From: VRUB01 sp046758085
GTDB lineage: Bacteria > Pseudomonadota > Gammaproteobacteria > Acidiferrobacterales > SPGG2
NCBI GenBank assembly: GCA_046758085.1
Contig: JBHHZP010000150.1
Coordinates: 1 to 8,615, forward strand
Direction: 5' to 3'
Length of the DNA: 8,615 nt
The notes under the pieces are model-generated. The model was not told where the DNA came from. It did no database searches and saw nothing but the letters and a program-made list of their open reading frames with translations. Below, piece after piece: positions 1 to 7,248 of this stretch (within the stretch, counting starts at the first letter, position 1; the number at the start of each line of letters is the position of its first letter). A program made the translations under genes and the position numbers.

Positions 1-36
1 CGGAGAGCGAAGCGCAGCAAGCCCGCTACTAGTACC

Positions 37-60
37 AGGGTCGCCGCCAGGCGACACCCT
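37..60 (-). terminator. Possible hairpin at the purL stop codon
   Basis: On the plus strand TCGCC (41-45) pairs with GGCGA (50-54) around a 4-base loop, and AGGG (37-40) pairs with CCCT (57-60) with a two-base bulge at 55-56. The hairpin overlaps the purL stop codon (59-61). No T-tract follows on the minus strand, so it is not a canonical intrinsic terminator. It could slow polymerase, protect the 3' end of the mRNA, or be chance in GC-rich DNA. Positions 1-36 hold no recognisable gene, only an 8-base palindrome, TACTAGTA, at 27-34. Confidence 0.3.
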
Positions 61-3000
61 ACCCCACCCATACCCGCGCATTGCGAAACATCCGCAACCA
101 CGGCCCGTCCTCACCCCACTCATCCGGGTGCCAGGAATTGGCCACGGTGCGAAACACGCGCTCGGGATGCGGCATCAGGATGGTAAAGCGCCCATCCGGC
201 GTGGTGAGCCCGGTGATGCCGTACGGGGAACCGTTGGGGTTGTACGGATAGGTCTGCGTCAGCTCGCCGCGATTATCGACAAAGCACAACGCCACCAATC
301 GATCGACAATCACCTGTTCGATGTGAGCGCTTTCGCGAAACTCGGCGCGCCCCTCGCCGTGGGCGACCACGACCGGGAGCATCGATCCCGTCATCCCCTG
401 CAGAAAAATCGAGGGGTTGTCGGGGACCTGCACCATGACCACACGCGCCTCGAACTGCTCGGAGTGATTGCGCACGAAGTGCGGCCACAGCGCCGCGCCG
501 GGGATAAGCTCGTGCAGATTCGACATCATCTGGCAGCCGTTGCACACACCGAGCGCGAAGCTATCGGCGCTGGCGAAAAACGCGGCAAACTCATCGTGCG
601 CACGTGCATTGAACAGGATGGACTTCGCCCAGCCCTCGCCCGCCCCGAGCACATCGCCGAAGGAGAACCCCCCGCACGCGGCAATGCCCTTGAAATCTTT
701 CAAGCTTACGCGCCCGTCGATGATGTCGCTCATGGTCACGTCGATGGCGGCGAAACCGGCGCGATCGAACGCCGCCGCCATCTCGATCTGACCGTTGACC
801 CCTTGCTCGCGCAGTATCGCGATACGCGGGCGGGCGCCTTTTGCGATGAACGGCGCCGCCACGTCCTCCGACGGCGCGAATGCGAGCTTCACCGTCAGGC
901 CCGGGTCGGCCACATCGAGAATGCGGTCATACTCCTGCTGCGCGCATTGCGGATTATCGCGCAGCGATTGCAGGTGAAACGTGGTCTCCGACCACGCGCG
1001 CTGCAGCGCCACCCGCGACTCGCTCAGCACCACGCGGCCCTTGTGGGTAAACGTGATGTCGTCGTCCTCGCTTAAGCTGCCGAGGGTATGAACGTAACGC
1101 CCGAGCCCCGCCTGCTTGAGTGCCCCGAAGATGCCGACCTTGCGGTCACGCGGCACCTGCAGCACCGCGCCCAGCTCTTCGTTGAAAAGCGCCGCCACCG
1201 GATCGCGCCCGAGCGCGGTGAGGTCCACGCGCACGCCCGTGCGCCCGGCAAAGGCCATCTCGCAGACCGCCGCAAACAGGCCGCCGTCGGAGCGATCGTG
1301 ATAGGCGAGGATAAAGCCGAGCTCGTTGAGCGCCTGGATCACGTAAAAGAAAAGCCGTAGCACGCGCGGATCGTCGACGTCCGGCGCCTGGTGCCCGACC
1401 TGGCGGTACACCTGCGCCAGCGCCGAGCCCCCCAGCCGGTTTTTCTTCTTCCCCAGGTCGATCAGTATGAGCTCGGTTTGATCGCGAACGCGGCGCAGCT
1501 GCGGCGTCAAGGTCTTGCGCACATCCGTCACCGGCGCAAACGCGGACACGATCAGCGACAACGGCGCCGTCACCGCGCGCTCCTCACCGCTGGCATCGTG
1601 CCACACCGTTCTCATGGAAAGCGAATCCTTTCCTACCGGGATCGAGATGCCGAGCGCCGGGCACAGCTCGGTCGCCACCGCCTGCACCGTGTCGTACAGT
1701 GCGGCGTCTTCGCCCGGGTGGCCGGCCGCGGCCATCCAGTTGGCGGACAGCTTCACGTCCGGCAGCTTCTCGATGCGTGCGGCAGCAAGATTGGTCAATG
1801 CCTCGCCCACGGCCATGCGCCCGCTCGCCGCCGAATTGACCAGCGCTATCGGCGTGCGCTCGCCGATCGCCATCGCCTCGCCGCTAACCCCCCGGTAGCC
1901 GCTCGTCGTGACCGCGACATCGGCGACCGGCACTTGCCACGGCCCGACCATCTGGTCGCGACACACGAGCCCGGAGACGCTGCGATCGCCGATCGTGATC
2001 AGGAAGGTCTTATCCGCCACCGCCGGCAATCGCAGCACCCGGTAGGCGGCCTCTTTGACATCGATGGTACGGCTCTTGAAGCGGGCCCGCTTGCGCTTGC
2101 GACGGCGCACGTCACGCACCATCTTCGGCGGCTTGCCCAGCACCACGGAAAGCTCGAGATCAATCGGCTTGCTGCGCGGTTCATGCCGCGCGCCGCGCGC
2201 ACCGCCGGTTGTGTCGTTGGCACCGCCTGGCGGTGCGAAGTAGGCATCCTCGAGTACCAGCCGCTCATCTTGCGTCGCCTCCCCGATCACCGCGAAGGGA
2301 CAACGTTCACGCTCGCACAGCTCGCGAAACACGGGAACATTCGCCTCCTCGATCGCCAGCACGTAACGCTCCTGTGCCTCGTTACACCAGATCTCCATCG
2401 GCGACATGCCGGGCTGGGCGTTCGGCACCGCGCGCAGCTCGAAGCGCCCGCCACGGCCCGCCGTGTGCACCAGCTCCGGCAGCGCATTCGACAGCCCGCC
2501 GGCCCCGACGTCGTGGATCGAGAGTATGGGATTGCCCTCCCCGAGCGCCCAGCAGCCGTCAATGAGCTCCTGGCAGCGGCGCTGCATCTCGGCATTGTCG
2601 CGTTGCACCGAGGCGAAATCGAGATCCTCGACACTGGCGCCGCTCGCCATGCTCGAGGCCGCGCCACCGCCCAGGCCGATCAGCATCGCCGGCCCGCCGA
2701 TCACGATCAGCTTCGCGCCGGCGGGGATGGCGGCCTTGTGTACGTGCTGGGCGCGGGTGTTGCCGATGCCGCCGGCCAGCATGATGGGCTTGTGGTAGCC
2801 GCGCAGCTCGCCGTCGACGGTCTCGCAAAACGTGCGGAAGTACCCGCTGAGGTTCGGCCGGCCGAACTCATTGTTGAAGGCCGCCCCGCCTATCGGGCCT
2901 TCGAGCATGATCGCCAGCGCGCTGGCGATATGGCCCGGCTTGCCGCAGTCGTGCTCCCACGGCCGCTCGGCGCCGGGGATGTTCAGATTGGACACGGAGA

Positions 3001-4063
3001 ATCCGGTGAGGCCGGCCTTGGGCTTGGCGCCCCGTCCGGTGGCGCCCTCGTCGCGGATCTCACCGCCGGCGCCGGTGGCCGCGCCCGGATAGGGGGAGAT
3101 CGCGGTCGGATGGTTGTGGGTCTCGACCTTCATGACGATGGGCGTATCGTCCTCGTGGTAGGCGTACTCGTTCGCGCCCGGATCGGGGAAAAATCGCGCC
3201 ACCCGAAAGCCCTCGATGACCGCGACGTTATCCTCGTACGCGACGATCGTACCCTTCGGGCTGTGCTCGTGGGACGCGCGGATCATGTTGAACAGCGAGC
3301 CTGGCTGCCTCTTGCCGTCGATGACCCAATCGGCATTGAAGATCTTGTGGCGACAATGCTCGGAGTTGGCCTGGGCGAACATCACGAGCTCGACGTCCGT
3401 GGGGTTGCGCTGCAGGCGCAGGAAATTTTCCAACAGATAGTCGATCTCGCCCCCCGACAGTGCGAGTCCCAGGTCCGTGTTGGCGGACTCCAGCGCCGCC
3501 CTGCCGCTGGCGAGCACATCGATGGTCATGAGCGCCGCCGGCTCGGCTTCGCGAAACAGCTCGCCGATCCGATCGAAGCCCAGCAAGACACTTTGGGTCA
3601 TACGATCGTGGATCCACGGCAGTAAGCGTTCGCGTTCGCGCCCGGTCAGCTCGACTTCCTGTGCCTTGGCGAAATACCACGCCACGCCACGCTCGACCCG
3701 CTTGACCCGGTCAAGCCCGCAACTTTTCACAATATCAGTCGCCTTGCTGGCCCAGGGCGATATGGTGCCGAGACGCGGCACCACGAGTACCAGCTCACCC
3801 GTTGCGGTTTGCTCCGGCTGGCTGGGGCCGTAGCTCAACAGGTGGTTTAGGATCGCTGTCTCATCGGCATTGAGCGCGCCTGTGCTTGCGACAAAATGCC
3901 AGTACTCCGCGTGCACTCGCTCCAGCGACGGGACGAGATCACCGAGTTGGCGCAAAAGCTTTTCGCAACGAAAGGCCGACAGTACCGCCGAACCGCGCAG
4001 ATTCAGGACCGCGAGCGCTGCCGCCTGGCGGGCGGAGCGGGCCTGCGATTTACGCACCGTCAT
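59..4063 (-). CDS. purL: Phosphoribosylformylglycinamidine synthase, large single-chain form
   Basis: Catalyses the fourth step of de novo purine synthesis in the cytoplasm: FGAR plus glutamine and ATP gives FGAM. At 1334 residues it is the long fused form of Proteobacteria (E. coli about 1295), carrying the PurS-like N-terminal part, the paired AIRS-like synthase domains and a C-terminal class I glutaminase. Visible marks are ETHNHPTA with H316 and H318 in the first ATP-binding half, NNEFGRPNLSGYF, SIHDVGAGGLSNALPELV, IPVGKDSLSM and YHDRSDGG. The glutaminase triad is C1174 (GVCNGCQMM), H1299 and E1301 (MPHPER); the 125-residue C-to-H spacing equals that of E. coli C1135/H1260. The ATG lies 12 bases after the upstream stop and has a weak GGA 8 bases before it. 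It adds about 18 residues before the usual family start (the LRGSAVLSAFR block), but no ATG, GTG or TTG lies nearer that block. A basic cluster (R653-R665) sits in the central linker. Probably the last gene of the dapA operon. Confidence 0.98.
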   Translation of the reverse strand: MTVRKSQARSARQAAALAVLNLRGSAVLSAFRCEKLLRQLGDLVPSLERVHAEYWHFVASTGALNADETAILNHLLSYGPSQPEQTATGELVLVVPRLGTISPWASKATDIVKSCGLDRVKRVERGVAWYFAKAQEVELTGRERERLLPWIHDRMTQSVLLGFDRIGELFREAEPAALMTIDVLASGRAALESANTDLGLALSGGEIDYLLENFLRLQRNPTDVELVMFAQANSEHCRHKIFNADWVIDGKRQPGSLFNMIRASHEHSPKGTIVAYEDNVAVIEGFRVARFFPDPGANEYAYHEDDTPIVMKVETHNHPTAISPYPGAATGAGGEIRDEGATGRGAKPKAGLTGFSVSNLNIPGAERPWEHDCGKPGHIASALAIMLEGPIGGAAFNNEFGRPNLSGYFRTFCETVDGELRGYHKPIMLAGGIGNTRAQHVHKAAIPAGAKLIVIGGPAMLIGLGGGAASSMASGASVEDLDFASVQRDNAEMQRRCQELIDGCWALGEGNPILSIHDVGAGGLSNALPELVHTAGRGGRFELRAVPNAQPGMSPMEIWCNEAQERYVLAIEEANVPVFRELCERERCPFAVIGEATQDERLVLEDAYFAPPGGANDTTGGARGARHEPRSKPIDLELSVVLGKPPKMVRDVRRRKRKRARFKSRTIDVKEAAYRVLRLPAVADKTFLITIGDRSVSGLVCRDQMVGPWQVPVADVAVTTSGYRGVSGEAMAIGERTPIALVNSAASGRMAVGEALTNLAAARIEKLPDVKLSANWMAAAGHPGEDAALYDTVQAVATELCPALGISIPVGKDSLSMRTVWHDASGEERAVTAPLSLIVSAFAPVTDVRKTLTPQLRRVRDQTELILIDLGKKKNRLGGSALAQVYRQVGHQAPDVDDPRVLRLFFYVIQALNELGFILAYHDRSDGGLFAAVCEMAFAGRTGVRVDLTALGRDPVAALFNEELGAVLQVPRDRKVGIFGALKQAGLGRYVHTLGSLSEDDDITFTHKGRVVLSESRVALQRAWSETTFHLQSLRDNPQCAQQEYDRILDVADPGLTVKLAFAPSEDVAAPFIAKGARPRIAILREQGVNGQIEMAAAFDRAGFAAIDVTMSDIIDGRVSLKDFKGIAACGGFSFGDVLGAGEGWAKSILFNARAHDEFAAFFASADSFALGVCNGCQMMSNLHELIPGAALWPHFVRNHSEQFEARVVMVQVPDNPSIFLQGMTGSMLPVVVAHGEGRAEFRESAHIEQVIVDRLVALCFVDNRGELTQTYPYNPNGSPYGITGLTTPDGRFTILMPHPERVFRTVANSWHPDEWGEDGPWLRMFRNARVWVG

Positions 4064-4075
4064 GATGTAAGTCCG

Positions 4076-4855
4076 CTAGATCCGGTTCGATGAGAGCGCG
4101 CACCAGGCGAGGCCGTCTTCCTGATCGGCGACCTGTATCCAATTCGGCGTGCACCCGACGGCCTCGCTCAATGCGATACGCGCCAATGCCGGCGTGTTGT
4201 TCGCATCGCTCAGATGCGCCGCCACGATGTGCTGAAAGTCTCCGGAGTCAACGCGTGCCAACAGCTCGGCCGCGGCGGCATTGTCCAGGTGCCCGTGAGC
4301 GCCGGCGATCCGCGTCTTCAGTGCCTCAGGGTACGGGCCGTTCAGCAACATGTCCCGGTCATGATTGCATTCCACGATCAACCCGTCGCAGCCGTGCAAG
4401 GCATCCTCGATGTGTTGCGTGCTGCTGCCGGTATCGGTCAGTATGCCCAATCTTACGGCCCCATCGGACAGCACGAACTGGCTAGGCTCGCTGGCATCGT
4501 GGGGAACGGGAAAAGGGGTCACCATGACATCGTCGATCTCGAAGGTTCCGTGCGGGCTGAACAGCTCGACCTGCGGCAGTGCACCCGCGCGCTCCGCGCA
4601 TTGGCGAAACGTGCCCGGCGTCATCCATACCGCCAGGCCGAAGCGACGGGCAAGCAGCCCGACGCCCTTCACGTGATCATGATGTTCATGGGTCAGGAGG
4701 ATAGCGCTGAGACTATCTGCTGTCTTGCCGAGGCGAGCCATGCGCTCCAGGGTGGTCTTGAGCGACAGCCCGCAGTCTATCATCAGGGTCGTGTCGCCGT
4801 ATTCGACCAGAAAAGCATTGCCCCGGCTGCCGCTGCCGAGGCACGCGAAACGCAT
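4076..4855 (-). CDS. YycJ-like metallo-beta-lactamase-fold hydrolase
   Basis: A 259-residue cytoplasmic protein of the metallo-beta-lactamase superfamily, resembling the YycJ/WalJ branch (COG1235-like). The metal-binding signature is complete: HEHHDH at residues 56-61, H119 in VPHD, D141 in ILTDTG and H189 in AHGHL. The C-terminal AAHLSDANNTP block with H214 is typical of this branch. It begins MRFACLGSGSRGN, the usual first beta strand, which supports the ATG chosen. No signal peptide or membrane segment is seen. Members of the branch are predicted phosphodiesterases or nucleases, but the substrate cannot be read from the sequence. It starts 37 bases after the bamC stop and ends 12 bases before purL, so it should be co-transcribed. 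An equivalent gene lies between bamC and purC in Pseudomonas (from recall). No strong Shine-Dalgarno is visible. Confidence 0.9.
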   Translation of the reverse strand: MRFACLGSGSRGNAFLVEYGDTTLMIDCGLSLKTTLERMARLGKTADSLSAILLTHEHHDHVKGVGLLARRFGLAVWMTPGTFRQCAERAGALPQVELFSPHGTFEIDDVMVTPFPVPHDASEPSQFVLSDGAVRLGILTDTGSSTQHIEDALHGCDGLIVECNHDRDMLLNGPYPEALKTRIAGAHGHLDNAAAAELLARVDSGDFQHIVAAHLSDANNTPALARIALSEAVGCTPNWIQVADQEDGLAWCALSSNRI

Positions 4856-4892
4856 GACAGCGGTCTGGGTGGTCAGTCCCTACCTACCCTGT

Positions 4893-6023
4893 TCACTTGA
4901 GCTGTTCATAGAGCAGGCTCAGGATCTGCTCGCTCGTCTTGGAGGCCTCAGGCTTGCCGTCGTTATCCAGAACCTCGACCTTGGTGCCGTCGTCTATTGA
5001 TTGCAACGCAATCTGATACTCGGTCTTCTGTTGAATCTTTTTCTTCTTTTTCTTCTTTTTCTTCTTTTTACCCTCTTCGCCGGGGTCGATGTAGCGCACG
5101 TAGTAGGTCCACTTGGCACGGTCGCGGTCTTCGACCGTGAAACCGATTCGATCAAGCGACAACCCGACGCGACGCCAGGCGCGTTCGCGAGTGTCTGCCA
5201 CGGTCAGATACGGATGGCCATTCGCCGTGCGAATCAGCTTGGCCCGGTCCGGCACCGGCTGCGGGGACGCGACAATCGCCTTGGCGCGCGAAGGCGTGGT
5301 CCCCAGGTGCACCATGAGCAGGCGCAGCATCTCCGCTTCGAGCTCGGGATCGTTCGGGCGCGGTATCCACGCCGATCGCCCTTCAAGCTCGCGCCCGGTG
5401 AGGTCGACCGGACCCGTGTCCTGCACGACTACGCTTTGCAGGCCGCGGTGGGTGAGGTAGACCTCGGTGGCCCCCGGCTGCGCACCCCGCTCCAGCCGGA
5501 TGCGATAGCGGTCGCGCAGACCGGTGCCGACGCCCTGGCCCGTGATCTTGGAGAAGAACCGCTCGACCTTGCCGCCGGCGCCGGCGCGGTTTTCGGCCCA
5601 GTTGGTCTCCATGATCCCGGCCGCCGGCTCCTGCTTGGAGACCGACAGGCCCATCTTGTCTATGAAATCGAGAAGCTGTGGCCATAGCTTGTCCGGCGTC
5701 TCGTTTACGACCAGCCAACGCTCATCCCCCGCGCGCACCAGCCGCACATTCTGGTACTCGGGAAGCAAGCCCGCATACTTGGGGCCCTGCTTGCGTTGCT
5801 GCTCCTTTTCGAACTGTGAGTAAGTCGCCGCACCGGATGAACCACCGGTGGTGGAGGTATGCGTATCGGGCGGCAGGCTGCTGAGGTCCGGCGGAACCTC
5901 TAGCGGCGGTAGCGAACGCGCCGCCTCGTAATCGATCTTGCTGCCTTTCTTGCCGCCACACCCGCTTACTGCGGCAAGCACGAAGAACATGACAAGGGCG
6001 AGTGTGAAGCTGGTTGTCTTCAT
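4893..6023 (-). CDS. bamC: Outer membrane assembly lipoprotein BamC (NlpB)
   Basis: Lipoprotein subunit of the BAM complex, which folds beta-barrel proteins into the outer membrane. Residues 1-21 form a lipoprotein signal peptide with lipobox V-S-G-C22; residue +2 is Gly, not Asp, which fits outer-membrane sorting. Next come the conserved extended segment IDYEAARSLPPLEVPPDL (about 30-47), which in E. coli contacts BamD, a Gly/Ser/Thr-rich linker (about 54-66), and two helix-grip domains (about 95-240 and 262-376). The length of 376 exceeds E. coli BamC (344). An uninterrupted run of 11 lysines, K319-K329, lies in the second domain, in a loop after the WTYYVRYIDP strand. It is encoded by a perfect 9-base tandem repeat. 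The gene starts 34 bases after the dapA stop, the same order as in E. coli. The Shine-Dalgarno is weak. Identification rests on the N-terminal motifs, domain pattern and context. Confidence 0.93.
   Translation of the reverse strand: MKTTSFTLALVMFFVLAAVSGCGGKKGSKIDYEAARSLPPLEVPPDLSSLPPDTHTSTTGGSSGAATYSQFEKEQQRKQGPKYAGLLPEYQNVRLVRAGDERWLVVNETPDKLWPQLLDFIDKMGLSVSKQEPAAGIMETNWAENRAGAGGKVERFFSKITGQGVGTGLRDRYRIRLERGAQPGATEVYLTHRGLQSVVVQDTGPVDLTGRELEGRSAWIPRPNDPELEAEMLRLLMVHLGTTPSRAKAIVASPQPVPDRAKLIRTANGHPYLTVADTRERAWRRVGLSLDRIGFTVEDRDRAKWTYYVRYIDPGEEGKKKKKKKKKKKIQQKTEYQIALQSIDDGTKVEVLDNDGKPEASKTSEQILSLLYEQLK
5037..5069 (-). repeat. 9-base tandem repeat in bamC encoding an 11-lysine run
   Basis: Read on the minus strand this is AAAAAGAAG repeated three times plus AAAAAG (33 bases, 3.67 copies, no mismatches). 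It encodes K319-K329 of BamC using only AAA and AAG codons. One unit equals three codons, so gain or loss of whole units would keep the reading frame and change the number of lysines. The flanks (GGT before, ATT after) are not part of the repeat. Confidence 0.95.
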
Positions 6024-6057
6024 GGTGGGCCGATGACGAAGCTCCGAATCAATCTAG

Positions 6058-6933
6058 CTAAATGACGCCGGCACTGCGTAATGCCTGGCGTACCGGCTCG
6101 TGGTAGTCGCTTGCCAGCGGGGTCAACGGCAAGCGGATGCCGCCTTCAATTATACCCATTTCTTTTAGCGCCCACTTCACTGGTATCGGGTTCGACTCCA
6201 CGAACAGCTTCTTGTGCAGATCCATCAAACGGGCATTAATGGCACGCGCCTCCTCTTCGTCTCCGTTCAGCGCGGCTTCACACATCTGGCTCATTAGCCG
6301 GGGGGCAACGTTGGCTGTTACCGAGATGTCTCCTTTGCCCCCGGCAAGAATCAGGTCCAACGCAGTTGCGTCGTCACCCGAGTAAACATCCAACGCCTCG
6401 CCACATGCCTCGGTGATCTGTGTCGCGCGCTCAATCTTGCCGGTCGCCTCCTTGATTCCGACTATATTGGGAACGGAGCTAAGTCGAATGACAGTCTCGG
6501 GCAGCATGTCGCACGCAGTACGGCCCGGCACGTTATACAAGATCTGTGAAATGGGTACCGATTCGGCGATGGCCTTGAAATGCCGATACAGGCCTTCCTG
6601 TGTCGGCTTATTATAGTATGGCGTCACCAGCAGGCAGGCATCGGCCCGCGCCTCATGCGCGTAGCGGGTAAGCTCGATGGCCTCGGAGGTGGAGTTGGCG
6701 CCGGTCCCGGCAATGACCGGAATGCGGCCATTGATGTGCTGCACCGTTTCGCGGATGACCTGGCAATGCTCATCGAGCTCCAACGTGGCGGACTCACCGG
6801 TGGTGCCTACCGCCACGATGGCGTTTGTGCCGTTTTCGATGTGGAAATCGATCAACCGGTGCAGAGCGGGAAGATCTACCGACCCGTCCTCCCGCATCGG
6901 CGTAACCAGGGCGACCATGCTGCCGTGAAACAT
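6058..6933 (-). CDS. dapA: 4-hydroxy-tetrahydrodipicolinate synthase
   Basis: Condenses pyruvate with L-aspartate-4-semialdehyde, the first committed step of diaminopimelate and lysine synthesis, in the cytoplasm. The 291-residue protein aligns nearly end to end with E. coli DapA (292), and the key positions carry the same numbers: Schiff-base lysine K161 in GIKEATG, Y133 in LYNVPGRT, T44 in VGTTGES, Y107 in TPYYNKP, R138, G186 and I203. At the lysine feedback site of the E. coli enzyme, S48, A49, H56, N80, E84 and Y106 are kept and only H53 is changed (Leu). Feedback inhibition by lysine is therefore plausible but not shown. The start MFHGSMVALVTPM matches the family. An AAGG lies 11 bases upstream, a rather long spacing. 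First gene of the putative dapA-bamC-hydrolase-purL operon, behind a strong promoter. Confidence 0.99.
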   Translation of the reverse strand: MFHGSMVALVTPMREDGSVDLPALHRLIDFHIENGTNAIVAVGTTGESATLELDEHCQVIRETVQHINGRIPVIAGTGANSTSEAIELTRYAHEARADACLLVTPYYNKPTQEGLYRHFKAIAESVPISQILYNVPGRTACDMLPETVIRLSSVPNIVGIKEATGKIERATQITEACGEALDVYSGDDATALDLILAGGKGDISVTANVAPRLMSQMCEAALNGDEEEARAINARLMDLHKKLFVESNPIPVKWALKEMGIIEGGIRLPLTPLASDYHEPVRQALRSAGVI

Positions 6934-6969
6934 CGCGTCGGGGACCTTACTCTTGGGTTTTCACGCCGC

Positions 6970-6998
6970 ATAGTACTTTCCCCTTTGCGCATTGACAA
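6970..6998 (-). promoter_or_regulatory. Sigma-70-type promoter of the dapA operon
   Basis: On the minus strand TTGTCA (6998-6993) is followed by a 17-base spacer and TACTAT (6975-6970). Each hexamer differs from consensus at one position and the spacing is optimal. Transcription would start near 6963, giving a leader of about 30 bases before the dapA ATG, too short for a lysine riboswitch. It is the best promoter match I found upstream of dapA and probably drives all four genes. Confidence 0.75.
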
Positions 6999-7153
6999 GT
7001 CGGCCCTACGGAGCCTCCCCGCGATCGGCGCGACTCCCGGTGGCGCCCACCCGGCGCCGGCAAGACAGAAAAAGCGCTTTGCCCGCGTCCGGCCCGTGTT
7101 TCAAGACCATTCGCGGCTGCCGCCCCCGCTACGGGCAATCGGACTGAAGCCGG

Positions 7154-7159
7154 TACAAT
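7154..7159 (+). promoter_or_regulatory. Tentative -10 element for the dehydrogenase gene
   Basis: TACAAT matches the sigma-70 -10 consensus at five of six positions and lies about 90 bases before the ATG at 7249. The sequence 16-18 bases upstream (around 7130-7136) does not resemble TTGACA and there is no extended -10 TG. It is offered only as the best plus-strand candidate; an activator or another sigma factor may be involved. Confidence 0.25.
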
Positions 7160-7234
7160 CTCCCGCTGGGCATGATCACAACGATCCTCGGGCCTGCCTG
7201 GGGGCGCGCGCCTGAAGCGGTGCCCTGAACGGAT

Positions 7235-7246
7235 TTGCTATAGCAA
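7235..7246. promoter_or_regulatory. 12-base palindrome abutting the dehydrogenase start codon
   Basis: TTGCTATAGCAA is a perfect palindrome ending two bases before the ATG at 7249, in the place where a Shine-Dalgarno should lie. None is seen there; the nearest GGA is at 7231-7233, 15 bases from the ATG. The palindrome could be an operator, a small hairpin affecting initiation, or part of a -10 element for a leaderless mRNA. Chance remains possible. Confidence 0.3.
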
Positions 7247-7248
7247 CT

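Larger units (their letters stand above)
6934..7248. other. Divergent intergenic region between dapA and the dehydrogenase gene
   Basis: These 315 bases separate divergent genes. The dapA-proximal part holds the dapA promoter. Towards the dehydrogenase there is a TACAAT hexamer at 7154-7159 on the plus strand without a good -35 partner, a GC palindrome GGCGCGCGCC (7203-7212), and a 12-base palindrome just before the start codon. No tRNA, riboswitch or credible small gene is visible; the open frames crossing it lack ribosome-binding sites and protein-like composition. Confidence 0.7.

Noticed and set aside
128..1075. A 315-codon plus-strand open frame opposite the 3' part of purL
   Set aside because: Same antisense artefact; no ribosome-binding site or recognisable domain.
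1391..3625. A 744-codon open frame on the plus strand opposite purL
   Set aside because: It is fully antisense to a certain purL; its translation is rich in Arg, His, Gly and Ala with no known motif, as expected from the complement of GC-rich codons.
4214..4900. Plus-strand open frame opposite the YycJ-like hydrolase gene
   Set aside because: The minus-strand product has a complete metal-binding signature; this frame is its shadow.
5001..5687. Plus-strand open frame beginning with a Leu/Phe-rich, membrane-like segment opposite bamC
   Set aside because: The apparent hydrophobic segment is only the complement of the poly-lysine repeat; the rest has no protein-like features.
6934..6969. Lysine riboswitch before dapA
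   Set aside because: The inferred leader is only about 30 bases, far shorter than an L-box, and shows no such fold.
6992..6997. Perfect TTGACA on the plus strand as a promoter for the dehydrogenase gene
   Set aside because: The bases 15-19 downstream are GC-rich with no -10; the match is explained by the overlapping minus-strand TTGTCA.
7095..7140. Possible tRNA T-arm-like GTTTCAAGACC
   Set aside because: No acceptor stem, anticodon arm or matching T-stem can be formed around it.
6580..7215. Plus-strand open frame running from dapA into the intergenic region
   Set aside because: Mostly antisense to dapA; the intergenic part is Arg/Pro-rich with no motif or start signal.
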